Positions 1 through 6,448 of a DNA stretch of 6,448 nucleotides are shown piece by piece. Each line of letters begins with the position of its first letter. Position 1 is the first letter of the stretch. The notes beneath the pieces were generated by a model, which searched no databases, was not told where the DNA came from, and saw only the letters and a program-made list of their open reading frames with translations. Source of the stretch: Paracoccaceae bacterium. Its GTDB lineage: Bacteria > Pseudomonadota > Alphaproteobacteria > Rhodobacterales > Rhodobacteraceae. The stretch covers positions 1 to 6,448 of the forward strand of contig JALQYS010000349.1 in the NCBI GenBank assembly GCA_023254015.1, read 5' to 3'. The position numbers and the translations under genes are program-made.

Positions 1-1033
1 GCATCGGGCCGATCAGCGGGTTGCCGTCGGGCGTGTAGGGGATCGGGCCGTTGATAACCTTGGTCAGCGGGGCCTTTTCCAGCAAGGGCACGCGGGCCAT
101 GGCGTCATTGATGTGCCACTCCAACCGCTCCAGATCATCGGGGAAAAGCTGGAAGCTGAAATCCTCGGGGAAGGGGTCATCGGGGGTGACCCAATGCGCC
201 TTGCAGTTGCCTTCATAGGGGCCAAGGTTGAAGCCGTTCTTTTCCTGCCGCAGGTAATAGCTGCTGTCCACGTCGCGCAGCAGCGGCAGCTTGTGGCCCA
301 CCTCTTTGGACCAAGACTCCAACTCGGGGATGGTGTCGAACAGCATATACTGGTGGCTCATCACCATCATCGGCACGTCGCGGCCAAACCACTTGCCGAC
401 CTCGCGCGCATAATAGCCCGCCGCGTTCACCACGATCTCGCAGCGAATCTCGCCCTTGGGGGTGGAGACGACCCATTCATCCCCCTCGCGCCGCACGCCG
501 GTCGCCGGGCAGAAGCGTTCAATCCGCGCCCCCATCTGGCGGGCACCCTTGGCCAGCGCCTGGGTCAGTTGCGCAGGGTCAATGTCGCCATCATAGGGGT
601 CATGCAGCGCACCCGTCAGGTCGTGGGTCGAGACAAAGGGATAGACCTTTTTGATCTCGTCCGGCGACAGGATGTTCAGGTCCATCCCCTGATAGCGGCC
701 CATGCCGACGACCTTCTGGAACTCCTGCAGCCGCTCTTTCGAATGACCCAACCGCACCGACCCGGTGACGTTGTAGTTCATCGGATAGTCGACCTCATCG
801 CCCAGACGGCGATAAAGCTCGGCCGAATAGCGCTGCATGTTCATGATCGACCAGCTGGACGAGAAGGTCGGCACGTTCCCCGCAGCATGCCAGGTGCTGC
901 CCGCCGTCAACTCGTTCTTTTCCAGAAGAACGCAATCCGTCCAACCCGCCTTGCACAGATGGTAAAGGCTTGACGCCCCCACCGCGCCGCCCCCGATGAT
1001 GACCACACGGGCAGAGGTTGGAAAGTCGGACAT
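1..1033 (-). CDS. FAD-dependent oxidoreductase, dimethylglycine/sarcosine dehydrogenase family (partial, 3' end outside window)
   Basis: This is the N-terminal 344 residues of a flavoprotein that oxidatively demethylates an N-methylated amine such as dimethylglycine or sarcosine; the exact substrate cannot be read from the sequence. The protein begins MSDFPTSARVVIIGGGAVGA. It shows a Rossmann FAD motif GGGAVG at residues 14-19 and an acidic residue (E38) where FAD ribose is usually bound. The segment GSTWHAAG follows, and its H49 matches the histidine that carries covalent FAD in this family. Further family-like stretches are YDGDIDPAQL, DSSYYLRQEKNGF and, near the cut end, PYTPDGNPLIGPM. Full-length members are about 800 residues with a C-terminal GcvT-like folate-binding half, which would lie left of position 1. 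The ATG at 1033-1031 follows AAGGAG (1046-1041) with 7 bases between. It diverges from the LysR gene, which probably regulates it. Rhodobacteraceae carry many paralogues, so the family is safe but the substrate is not. Confidence 0.9.
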   Translation of the reverse strand, partial: MSDFPTSARVVIIGGGAVGASSLYHLCKAGWTDCVLLEKNELTAGSTWHAAGNVPTFSSSWSIMNMQRYSAELYRRLGDEVDYPMNYNVTGSVRLGHSKERLQEFQKVVGMGRYQGMDLNILSPDEIKKVYPFVSTHDLTGALHDPYDGDIDPAQLTQALAKGARQMGARIERFCPATGVRREGDEWVVSTPKGEIRCEIVVNAAGYYAREVGKWFGRDVPMMVMSHQYMLFDTIPELESWSKEVGHKLPLLRDVDSSYYLRQEKNGFNLGPYEGNCKAHWVTPDDPFPEDFSFQLFPDDLERLEWHINDAMARVPLLEKAPLTKVINGPIPYTPDGNPLIGPM

Positions 1034-1110
1034 GTCAGGGCTCCTTTAACGCTTGCGAGGCACTATCCTTCTTCGGGAAAGTCCTTTCAATCAAGACGAT
1101 CCCACTCTAT

Positions 1111-1129
1111 TGATCGACAGAACCGATCA
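1111..1129. promoter_or_regulatory. Candidate LysR-type operator between divergent genes
   Basis: A perfect 6-bp inverted repeat, TGATCG and CGATCA separated by 7 bases, lies in the 129-bp gap between the oxidoreductase and LysR starts. It ends 33 bases before the LysR ATG and begins 77 bases upstream of the oxidoreductase ATG. Inside it, T1114 and A1126 are separated by exactly 11 bases in dyad symmetry, which is the T-N11-A box known for LysR regulators. The position fits a site used both for self-repression and for activation of the divergent gene. Binding is inferred. No convincing -35/-10 pair for either gene was found in the gap. Confidence 0.5.
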
Positions 1130-1162
1130 GGCCGACAAGGCCGATGACGACAGGCGGGCCCG

Positions 1163-2011
1163 ATGCAGATCGAACTTCTTGATACCTTCCTTGATCTTGT
1201 GGAAACCCGCAGCTTTCACCGCAGCGCCGAACGGCTGGAGATCACGCAATCCACCGTCTCGGCGCGGGTGCAGGTGCTGGAACAGGCGATCGGGGCGCGG
1301 CTGTTTTCGCGGTCACGCGCGGGCACGCAGCTGACGACCGAGGGGTTGAAGTTCCTGCCCCATGCCCGCGGCCTGCGCCACGCCTGGACCGAGGCGCAGC
1401 GGTCGGTCGCGCCTTCGGGCGATCTGGCAGTCAGCCTGCGCATCGGCATCCAGCATGATCTGGCTGCGGGCCGCATCGCCGGCTGGGTCGGCGCCTTCCG
1501 CAAGGCGCTGGCCGATTGCGCCTTCTACATCGAGCCGGATTATTCTATCCAGATGTGCGAGGATGTGGCGCGCGGGGCGCTGGACTATGCGCTTGTCTAT
1601 TCGCCCCAACCCCGACCCGACCTGCATTTCATCTCGGTGGGCGAGGTCAGCTATCGGCTCGTCTCGTCCTCGGGCACCAAACGGGCCGAGTTGTTGCCCG
1701 CCCGCTACATCCGCGCCAGCTATTCGCCCGCCTTTGACGCCACCCATGCCCAGGCCCTGCCCGAGATGTCGGCCACGCCCTTTGCCTCGGGTCAGGATTC
1801 GGCGGTGTCGGGGCTGTTGCAGGCCATGGGAGGGGCGGCCTTCGTGCTGGAGCGCACGGCAGCCAAGCTGATCGCCGAGGGCAAATTCGCCGCCGTCACC
1901 GATGTGGAGCCGATCCCGCAGCCGGTCTATGCCGTCATGCACCAGCGTCATCGCACCCAAAGGATGCACAAGCGGCTGACCAAGACAGTGCTCAAATCCT
2001 TCGCCCGCTAG
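1163..2011 (+). CDS. LysR family transcriptional regulator
   Basis: This 282-residue DNA-binding regulator, slightly shorter than the usual 300 or so, has the standard LysR layout. A winged helix-turn-helix occupies roughly residues 3-60 (LLDTFLDLVETRSFHRSAER, then ITQSTVSARVQVLEQAIGARLF, residues 27-48). A linker helix follows, and from about residue 88 (SLRIGIQHDL) a periplasmic-binding-protein-like effector domain. The ATG is chosen because the canonical helix begins directly after it; the upstream AGGCGGG is only a modest ribosome binding site. It is divergent from the dehydrogenase-like flavoprotein and convergent with hutF (48 bp between stops), and it has a LysR-box palindrome 33 bases upstream of its start. 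The likely target is therefore the flavoprotein gene. The effector is unknown, and control of hut genes is less likely because those are usually governed by a GntR-type HutC. Confidence 0.93.
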   Translation: MQIELLDTFLDLVETRSFHRSAERLEITQSTVSARVQVLEQAIGARLFSRSRAGTQLTTEGLKFLPHARGLRHAWTEAQRSVAPSGDLAVSLRIGIQHDLAAGRIAGWVGAFRKALADCAFYIEPDYSIQMCEDVARGALDYALVYSPQPRPDLHFISVGEVSYRLVSSSGTKRAELLPARYIRASYSPAFDATHAQALPEMSATPFASGQDSAVSGLLQAMGGAAFVLERTAAKLIAEGKFAAVTDVEPIPQPVYAVMHQRHRTQRMHKRLTKTVLKSFAR

Positions 2012-2059
2012 GCCGGATGGCCCGCGAAGAGGCAGCGTCAGCGCCCCGATGAGCCTGCC

Positions 2060-3418
2060 CTACAGCGCCGCCCGCAGCCGTGCCATGGCCGCGCGATAGC
2101 GCGCGATGATCGCCGCACGGCCGGCATGCCGCCCGCCCGAAACGATGTGGCGGCCCGCCGACCAGACCTCGGCCACCATCCGGTCATCACCGGCAAAGAG
2201 GAAAGTGTCCAGAATCATGTCGCCGCGGCTGGCCTCAAGGTCCGGCCCCGAGCAATCCAGCGCCAGAAGGTCGGCCCATTGCCCGGCCGCAATCGCCCCG
2301 GCCCGCCGCCCGCCTGCCAGCGCCCCTCCCTTGCAGGCGGTTTCATACAACACCCGCCCCGTCGACAGCCCGTCCCTGGCCAGCATCGCCCGGCCCTTCA
2401 GCCCCAGACGCTGCGAATATTCCAGCATCCGCAACTCCTCGCTCAGCGAGATCCGCACATTGCTGTCGGACCCCACGCCGTACACCCCGCCCGCCGCCTG
2501 AAAGCGCACGCCATCAAAGATGCCATCGCCCAGATTGGCCTCGGTGATCGGGCAGAGCCCGGCAATCGCCCCCGATGCCGCCATGGCTTCGGTCTCGAAG
2601 GGCTCCATCTGGGTGGCATGGATCAGACACCAGCGCGGCGATAGATCGGTATTGGCGATCAGCCATTCCACCGGCCGGGCGCCGGTGGCGGCCTGCACCT
2701 CGGTCACCTCGGCCATCTGTTCGGCGACATGGATGTGAACCGGCGCTGCCGGGTCCAGCGCCGCCGCGGCCGCAATCCCTTCGGGGCTGGCGGCGCGCAA
2801 GGAATGCGGCGCCACGCCCAGCACCGTATCTTCCGGCAGCGACGCCAGCGCCCGCGCCGCCCCCTCCCACAGCTTGGCAAAACGGTCCGGGTCATTGCCA
2901 AAGCGCAACTGCCCCGCCGTCAGCGCCCGGCCGTCGCAGCCGCCGCGTTCATAAAGCACGGGCAGATGCGTCAGGCCCAGCCCAGTTTCGGCCGCCGCCG
3001 CCGCGATTCGTGCCGACATCTCGGCCAGATCGTCATAGGTGCCCCCGCCCGGCGCGTGGTGCAGATAGTGAAACTCGGCCACCGCCGCATAGCCGGCCTC
3101 GGCCATCTCCAGCATGACCATGGCCGCAATCGCCTGCACATCCTCGGGCGAAAGCCGATCAAGGAAGCGATACATCAGCGTCCGCCATGTCCAGAAACTG
3201 TCCTGCCCGGCGCTGCGGTATTCCGTCATCCCCGCCATGGCGCGCTGAAAGCTGTGGGAATGAAGGTTGACCATCGCCGGCAACAGGCAATCGACGCGCT
3301 GGCCTTCGGGCGCGGCCCCGGTCGTGACACGGTCGATGCGCCCCGCGTTGATCTCAACCCGGACATCCTTCGCCCAGCCCTCGGGCAGCAGCGCCGTTTT
3401 GGCGTGAATCACGGTCAT
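2060..3418 (-). CDS. hutF: N-formimino-L-glutamate deiminase
   Basis: HutF hydrolyses N-formimino-L-glutamate to N-formyl-L-glutamate and ammonia in the cytoplasm, the fourth step of the five-step histidine pathway. The 452-residue protein is a metal-dependent amidohydrolase of normal family length. Visible motifs are NLHSHSFQRAMAGM (metal ligands H53 and H55), HIHVAEQ (H230, with E233 as likely acid/base), CLIHATQ (H267) and GVGSDSN (D318). From memory these match, with a shift of two or three residues, the zinc and catalytic residues of Pseudomonas aeruginosa HutF. The start is the ATG at 3418-3416, reading MTVIHAKTALLPEGW, preceded by GAGGG with 5 bases between. The frame stays open for 37 more codons upstream, but that extension crosses the candidate operator and the hutI start, so I reject it. 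It is divergent from hutI and convergent with the LysR gene; no strong terminator is visible between the stops. Confidence 0.95.
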   Translation of the reverse strand: MTVIHAKTALLPEGWAKDVRVEINAGRIDRVTTGAAPEGQRVDCLLPAMVNLHSHSFQRAMAGMTEYRSAGQDSFWTWRTLMYRFLDRLSPEDVQAIAAMVMLEMAEAGYAAVAEFHYLHHAPGGGTYDDLAEMSARIAAAAAETGLGLTHLPVLYERGGCDGRALTAGQLRFGNDPDRFAKLWEGAARALASLPEDTVLGVAPHSLRAASPEGIAAAAALDPAAPVHIHVAEQMAEVTEVQAATGARPVEWLIANTDLSPRWCLIHATQMEPFETEAMAASGAIAGLCPITEANLGDGIFDGVRFQAAGGVYGVGSDSNVRISLSEELRMLEYSQRLGLKGRAMLARDGLSTGRVLYETACKGGALAGGRRAGAIAAGQWADLLALDCSGPDLEASRGDMILDTFLFAGDDRMVAEVWSAGRHIVSGGRHAGRAAIIARYRAAMARLRAAL

Positions 3419-3431
3419 CTGAACCCTCGTC

Positions 3432-3461
3432 TTGACAGCGGCTATTATGTGCAGACATATT
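3432..3461 (+). promoter_or_regulatory. Candidate promoter of hutI-hutH-hutU
   Basis: A consensus -35 hexamer TTGACA (3432-3437) is followed after 18 bases by CATATT (3456-3461), which matches the -10 consensus at four of six positions. The start point would fall about 20-25 bases before the hutI ATG. The spacer and -10 are covered by the inverted repeat at 3443-3462, so a repressor bound there would block this promoter. This is a prediction from motif and position only. Confidence 0.45.
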
Positions 3462-3462
3462 A
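3443..3462. promoter_or_regulatory. Candidate HutC-type operator shared by hutF and hutI
   Basis: The inverted repeat TATGT (3446-3450) and ACATA (3455-3459) is separated by 4 bases. After one mismatched pair, two more pairs (TA at 3443-3444 with TA at 3461-3462) extend the symmetry. It sits in the 73-bp gap between the divergent hutF and hutI starts, in an AT-rich island within GC-rich DNA, and overlaps candidate promoters on both strands. GntR-type HutC repressors commonly bind short palindromes with TGT/ACA halves in such places and are relieved by urocanate. That HutC is the binding protein is inferred, since no hutC gene is in the window. Confidence 0.55.
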
Positions 3463-3486
3463 AGCCCAAGCGCAGATGAAAGGCAA
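3457..3486 (-). promoter_or_regulatory. Candidate promoter of hutF
   Basis: Read on the minus strand, TTGCCT (3486-3481) and TAATAT (3462-3457) are spaced by 18 bases and could form a -35/-10 pair for hutF. An alternative is TTGGGC (3469-3464) with TAATAG (3447-3442), spaced by 16 bases. Either choice overlaps the palindrome at 3443-3462, so both models predict that hutF is repressed from the same site as hutI. Confidence 0.35.
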
Positions 3487-3491
3487 GTCCA

Positions 3492-4691
3492 ATGGCGATT
3501 CTCCTGACCCATGCCACGATTGCCACCATGACCGATGGTTATGGGCTGATCGACGACGGGGCCGTGGTCGCCGAGGGGGAGCGAATACTCTGGGTTGGAC
3601 AGGCGTGCAATCTGCCAGACCACTGGGCCGGCCTGCCCGCCCATGATTGCGGCGGCCGGCTTTTGACGCCGGGCCTTGTCGATTGCCACAGCCACATCGT
3701 CTTTGGCGGCCACCGCGCGGTGGAATTCGAGATGCGGCTGAACGGTGCCAGCTATGAAGAGGTGGCCCGCGCCGGGGGGGGCATCCTGTCCACCGTCACC
3801 GCCACCCGCGCGGCAAGCGAGGCCGAGCTTCTGGCCGCGGCCCTTGCCCGCGCCGAATTGATGATGGCGGCGGGGGCCACCACGATCGAGGTGAAGTCGG
3901 GCTATGGCCTGACGGTGGAGGACGAGCTGAAGATGCTGCGCGTCGCCCGCCAGATCGCCCGCCACCGCCCGCTGCGCGTCGTCACCACCCATCTGGCCGC
4001 CCATGCCATCCCGCCCGACTACAAGGGCCGGGCCGATGCCTATATCGACGAAGTGGCCATCCCCTCGCTGCAGGCGGCCCAGGCCGAAGGGCTGATCGAC
4101 GCGGTGGATGCCTTCTGCGAGGGCATCGCCTTTTCACCCGATCAGGTGGCCCGGCTGTTCCGCGCCGCCCGCGCGCTGGATCTGCCGATCAAGCTGCATG
4201 CCGAGCAGTTGTCGGACCTGAAAGGCGCGGTTCTGGCGGCGGGCATGGGCGCGCTGTCCTGCGACCATGTGGAGTATATCGGGCCAGACGGGGTGGAGGC
4301 GATGGCAAGGGCCGGAACCGTGGCCGTCATCCTGCCCGGCGCCTTCTATACCTTGCGCGAAACGCAGGCCCCGCCGATTGCCGCGTTCCGCGCCGCAGGC
4401 GTGCCGATGGCCGTGGCGACCGATTTCAACCCCGGCTCCTCGCCCGTGGCCTCGCTGCCGCTGTCGATGAACATGGCCTGCACCCTCTTTCGCATGACCC
4501 CGCTCGAGGCGCTGCAGGGCACGACGACCCACGCCGCCCGCGCCCTTGGCCTGACCGACCGGGGCAGCATCGCCCCCGGCCAACTGGCCGATCTGTGTCT
4601 GTGGGATGCCACCCACCCGGCCGAACTTTCCTATCGCATCGGGGCCACGCCCCTTCACGCCCGCATCTTCGGAGGCCGTCTTGACGCCTGA
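3492..4691 (+). CDS. hutI: Imidazolonepropionase
   Basis: HutI opens the ring of 4-imidazolone-5-propionate to give N-formimino-L-glutamate, the third step of histidine breakdown, in the cytoplasm. The 399-residue protein is a complete amidohydrolase-fold enzyme of usual length (about 400-420). Metal-site motifs are DCHSHIVFGG (H66 and H68), LHAEQ (H236, with E239 as likely catalytic acid) and ATDFNPGSS (D311). HLAAHAIP carries H171, at the position of a known active-site histidine. The segment RLNGASYEEVARAGGGI is also typical of HutI. The ATG is preceded by AAAGG (3479-3483) with 8 bases between, and family similarity begins within the first residues. It is the first gene of the hutI-hutH-hutU run, divergent from hutF, and its last 11 bases overlap the proposed start of hutH, suggesting translational coupling. 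Confidence 0.96.
   Translation: MAILLTHATIATMTDGYGLIDDGAVVAEGERILWVGQACNLPDHWAGLPAHDCGGRLLTPGLVDCHSHIVFGGHRAVEFEMRLNGASYEEVARAGGGILSTVTATRAASEAELLAAALARAELMMAAGATTIEVKSGYGLTVEDELKMLRVARQIARHRPLRVVTTHLAAHAIPPDYKGRADAYIDEVAIPSLQAAQAEGLIDAVDAFCEGIAFSPDQVARLFRAARALDLPIKLHAEQLSDLKGAVLAAGMGALSCDHVEYIGPDGVEAMARAGTVAVILPGAFYTLRETQAPPIAAFRAAGVPMAVATDFNPGSSPVASLPLSMNMACTLFRMTPLEALQGTTTHAARALGLTDRGSIAPGQLADLCLWDATHPAELSYRIGATPLHARIFGGRLDA
4671..4675 (+). promoter_or_regulatory. Ribosome binding site deciding a TTG start for hutH
   Basis: GGAGG lies within the last codons of hutI, 5 bases before the TTG at 4681-4683. This is a strong Shine-Dalgarno at suitable spacing. It supports the TTG over the in-frame ATG at 4606, which would add 25 residues without family similarity and overlap hutI by 86 bases. 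Confidence 0.75.
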
Positions 4692-6234
4692 AACCCTTCC
4701 CGCCGAAATCCTGATCCCGGGTGAAACCACCCTTGCCCAGCTGGAACGCATCTGGCGCGACGAGGCCCCGGCCCGCCTGCACCCCTCGGCCCGCCCGGGC
4801 GTCGAGGCGGCCGCCGCCATGATCGCCGCCGCGGCCAATGGTGCCGAGGCCGTCTATGGCGTGAACACCGGCTTTGGCAAACTCGCCTCGATCAAGATCG
4901 CGGCCGAGGATACCGCGACGCTGCAGCGCAACCTGATCCTGTCGCATTGCTGCGGTGTGGGAGAGCCGATGCCACGCGCCACCGCCCGGCTGATGATGGC
5001 GCTGAAACTCTTGTCGCTGGGCCGCGGCGCCTCTGGCGTGCGGTGGGAGATCATCGCGTTGATGGAGGCGATGCTGGAAAAGGGCGTGACCCCGGTCATT
5101 CCCGCGCAAGGCTCGGTCGGGGCGTCGGGCGATCTGGCGCCCTTGGCGCATATGACCGCCGTGATGCTGGGCCATGGCCAGGCAGAGTTCGCAAATCAGG
5201 TGAAAAACGCTGCAGAAGCCCTTGCAGAAGCAGGACTTTCTCCGATCACTCTGGGCGCGAAAGAGGGGCTTGCCCTGATCAACGGCACGCAGTTCTCCAC
5301 CGCCTATGCGCTGGCCGGCCTGTTTGACGGCTGGCGCGCGGCCCAGGGCGCGCTGGTCACCTCGGCCCTGTCGACCGATGCGATCATGGGCTCTACCGCG
5401 CCCCTGCAGCCCGAAATTCATTCCTTGCGCGGCCACCCCGGCCAGATCGAGGCAGCCGCGACGCTGCGCGCGTTGCTGGACGGTTCGGTCATCCGCGAAA
5501 GCCACCGCGAGGGCGACAGCCGCGTGCAGGACCCCTATTGCATCCGCTGCCAGCCGCAGGTCACCGGCGCGGCCATGGACGTGATGCGCCAGGCCGCCCG
5601 CACGCTGGAGATCGAGGCCAACGCCGCCACCGACAACCCCTTGGTGCTGACCAACGCGGGCATGATCGTTTCGGGCGGCAACTTCCACGCCGAACCCGTG
5701 GGCTTTGCCGCCGACATGATCGCCATGGCGCTGTCGGAAATCGGCGCGATTGCCCAACGCCGCGTGGCGCTGATGGTCGATCCGGTCTTGTCCTTTGACC
5801 TGCCCGCCTTCCTGACGCCGAAACCCGGCCTGAACTCGGGCTACATGATCGCCGAGGTGACGACCGCCGCGCTGATGAGCGAGAACAAGCACATGGCGCA
5901 CCCGACGGTGATCGACAGCACCCCCACTAGTGCCAACCAGGAGGACCATGTGTCGATGGCCGCCCATGGCGCCCGCCGTCTGGGCCGGATGGTGGCAAAC
6001 CTGAACGTCATCCTTGGCGTCGAGGCGCTGTGCGCCGCCCAAGGCATTGAATTCCGCGCGCCCTTGCCCACCTCGACCCCGCTGCAGGCCGCGGTTGCCC
6101 GCCTGCGCGCCGATGTCGCCGCCTTGGGCGATGACCGCTACATGGCCGATGATATCACCACGGCAGCCCGTCTGATCGGCGCGGGCGCCCTGACCGCCGC
6201 CACCGCCACCCCCATGCCGCAACTCGCCGCCTGA
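4681..6234 (+). CDS. hutH: Histidine ammonia-lyase (histidase)
   Basis: HutH removes ammonia from L-histidine to give trans-urocanate, the committed first step of the pathway, in the cytoplasm as a homotetramer in known relatives. From the TTG start the protein is 517 residues, close to the usual 510. The catalytic MIO prosthetic group forms from Ala-Ser-Gly at residues 148-150 in GSVGASGDLAPLAHM. Other active-site positions are present: Y59 in YGVNTGFGKL, H89 in LSHCCGVG, N201 in LINGTQ, Y286 and R289 in QDPYCIRCQPQV, and E421 in SANQEDH. Nearly all are shifted by six residues from the Pseudomonas putida enzyme numbering as I recall it. The TTG start is chosen from the GGAGG at 4671-4675; it overlaps hutI by 11 bases. 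hutU follows after 24 bp. A patch around 5181-5250 has lower GC and different codon choice from the rest of the gene, though the protein length is conserved there. Confidence 0.96.
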   Translation: MTPETLPAEILIPGETTLAQLERIWRDEAPARLHPSARPGVEAAAAMIAAAANGAEAVYGVNTGFGKLASIKIAAEDTATLQRNLILSHCCGVGEPMPRATARLMMALKLLSLGRGASGVRWEIIALMEAMLEKGVTPVIPAQGSVGASGDLAPLAHMTAVMLGHGQAEFANQVKNAAEALAEAGLSPITLGAKEGLALINGTQFSTAYALAGLFDGWRAAQGALVTSALSTDAIMGSTAPLQPEIHSLRGHPGQIEAAATLRALLDGSVIRESHREGDSRVQDPYCIRCQPQVTGAAMDVMRQAARTLEIEANAATDNPLVLTNAGMIVSGGNFHAEPVGFAADMIAMALSEIGAIAQRRVALMVDPVLSFDLPAFLTPKPGLNSGYMIAEVTTAALMSENKHMAHPTVIDSTPTSANQEDHVSMAAHGARRLGRMVANLNVILGVEALCAAQGIEFRAPLPTSTPLQAAVARLRADVAALGDDRYMADDITTAARLIGAGALTAATATPMPQLAA

Positions 6235-6258
6235 CGGCCCCTTTACCCCGAGGCTCCC

Positions 6259-6448
6259 ATGAACCCGCGTCACAATACCCGCGATATCTACCCCGCCACC
6301 GGCACCGAAATCACCGCCAAATCTTGGCTGACCGAAGCCGCGATGCGGATGCTGATGAACAACCTGCATCCTGATGTCGCCGAAAACCCGCATGAGCTGG
6401 TGGTTTATGGCGGCATTGGCCGCGCCGCGCGGTCCTGGGGCGATTTCG
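6259..6448 (+). CDS. hutU: Urocanate hydratase (partial, 5' end only)
   Basis: These are the first 63 codons of urocanase, which adds water to urocanate to form 4-imidazolone-5-propionate using tightly bound NAD+. The visible part begins MNPRHNTRDIYPATGTEI and includes KSWLTEAAMRMLMNNLHPDV and VVYGGIGRAARSW, all characteristic of the N-terminal region of this roughly 555-residue family. The NAD-binding core and catalytic residues lie beyond the right edge. The ATG is preceded by GAGG (6250-6253) with 5 bases between, and it starts 24 bases after the hutH stop with no terminator seen, so it is probably cotranscribed with hutI and hutH. It supplies the step between HutH and HutI. Confidence 0.93.
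   Translation, partial: MNPRHNTRDIYPATGTEITAKSWLTEAAMRMLMNNLHPDVAENPHELVVYGGIGRAARSWGDF

Noticed and set aside
113..973. A 286-codon plus-strand open frame.
   Set aside because: It is antisense to the FAD-dependent oxidoreductase, whose minus-strand translation shows clear family motifs; the plus-strand product does not.
1077..1088. Small inverted repeat GAAAG-TC-CTTTC upstream of the oxidoreductase.
   Set aside because: The arms are short, it has no clear promoter context, and it is less regular than the nearby LysR-box palindrome; chance is a sufficient explanation.
1313..1969. A 218-codon minus-strand open frame within the LysR gene.
   Set aside because: It is a GC-bias shadow of a convincing LysR coding sequence, with no recognisable motif.
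2012..2059. Possible terminator between the convergent LysR gene and hutF (GGCAG and CTGCC arms).
   Set aside because: The arms are only 5 bp with a loop of about 19 bases and no T-tract on either strand, which is too weak to call.
3419..3529. A 37-codon in-frame N-terminal extension of hutF starting at 3529.
   Set aside because: It would cross the hutI start and the candidate operator, has no family similarity, and the internal ATG at 3418 has a good ribosome binding site and the expected protein length.
4426..6393. A 655-codon open frame on the minus strand opposite hutH and the ends of hutI and hutU.
   Set aside because: Its product is low-complexity, rich in G, R, H and Q, with no recognisable domain. 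It lies antisense to well-identified hut genes; such frames arise from strong GC bias at third positions.

Overview
The window looks like a GC-rich alphaproteobacterial chromosome, most likely Rhodobacteraceae. The support is strong G/C preference at third codon positions, long antisense shadow frames, the style of the proteins (a Roseobacter/Paracoccus-like dimethylglycine/sarcosine dehydrogenase paralogue) and the hut gene arrangement. The genus cannot be fixed from this sequence. The region is densely coding, with no RNA gene, mobile element, CRISPR array or stretch over 300 bases without a gene.

Left part (1-2011): a truncated FAD-dependent oxidoreductase of the dimethylglycine/sarcosine dehydrogenase family runs leftward out of the window. 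A LysR-type regulator diverges from it. The 129-bp gap between their starts holds a perfect 6-bp inverted repeat (TGATCG-N7-CGATCA) that contains a T-N11-A LysR box, so the regulator probably controls this divergent pair.

Right part (2060-6448): a histidine utilisation (hut) locus. hutF (formiminoglutamate deiminase) is on the minus strand. hutI (imidazolonepropionase), hutH (histidine ammonia-lyase) and the start of hutU (urocanate hydratase) follow on the plus strand. Histidine is deaminated to urocanate by HutH, hydrated to imidazolonepropionate by HutU, ring-opened to formiminoglutamate by HutI and deiminated to N-formylglutamate by HutF. HutF points to the five-step pathway, which needs an N-formylglutamate deformylase (HutG); that gene and a HutC-type repressor are not in the window and may lie beyond the right edge.

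hutF and hutI are divergent across 73 bp. This gap holds a TATGT-N4-ACATA inverted repeat overlapping candidate promoters for both directions, a good candidate for a shared operator. hutI and hutH overlap by 11 bp, with hutH probably starting at a TTG codon behind a GGAGG ribosome binding site; hutU follows after 24 bp.

Overall this is a conventional catabolic region. I see no undescribed system. The points worth a second look are the two inverted-repeat operators, the TTG start of hutH, and a short patch of atypical codon use inside hutH.
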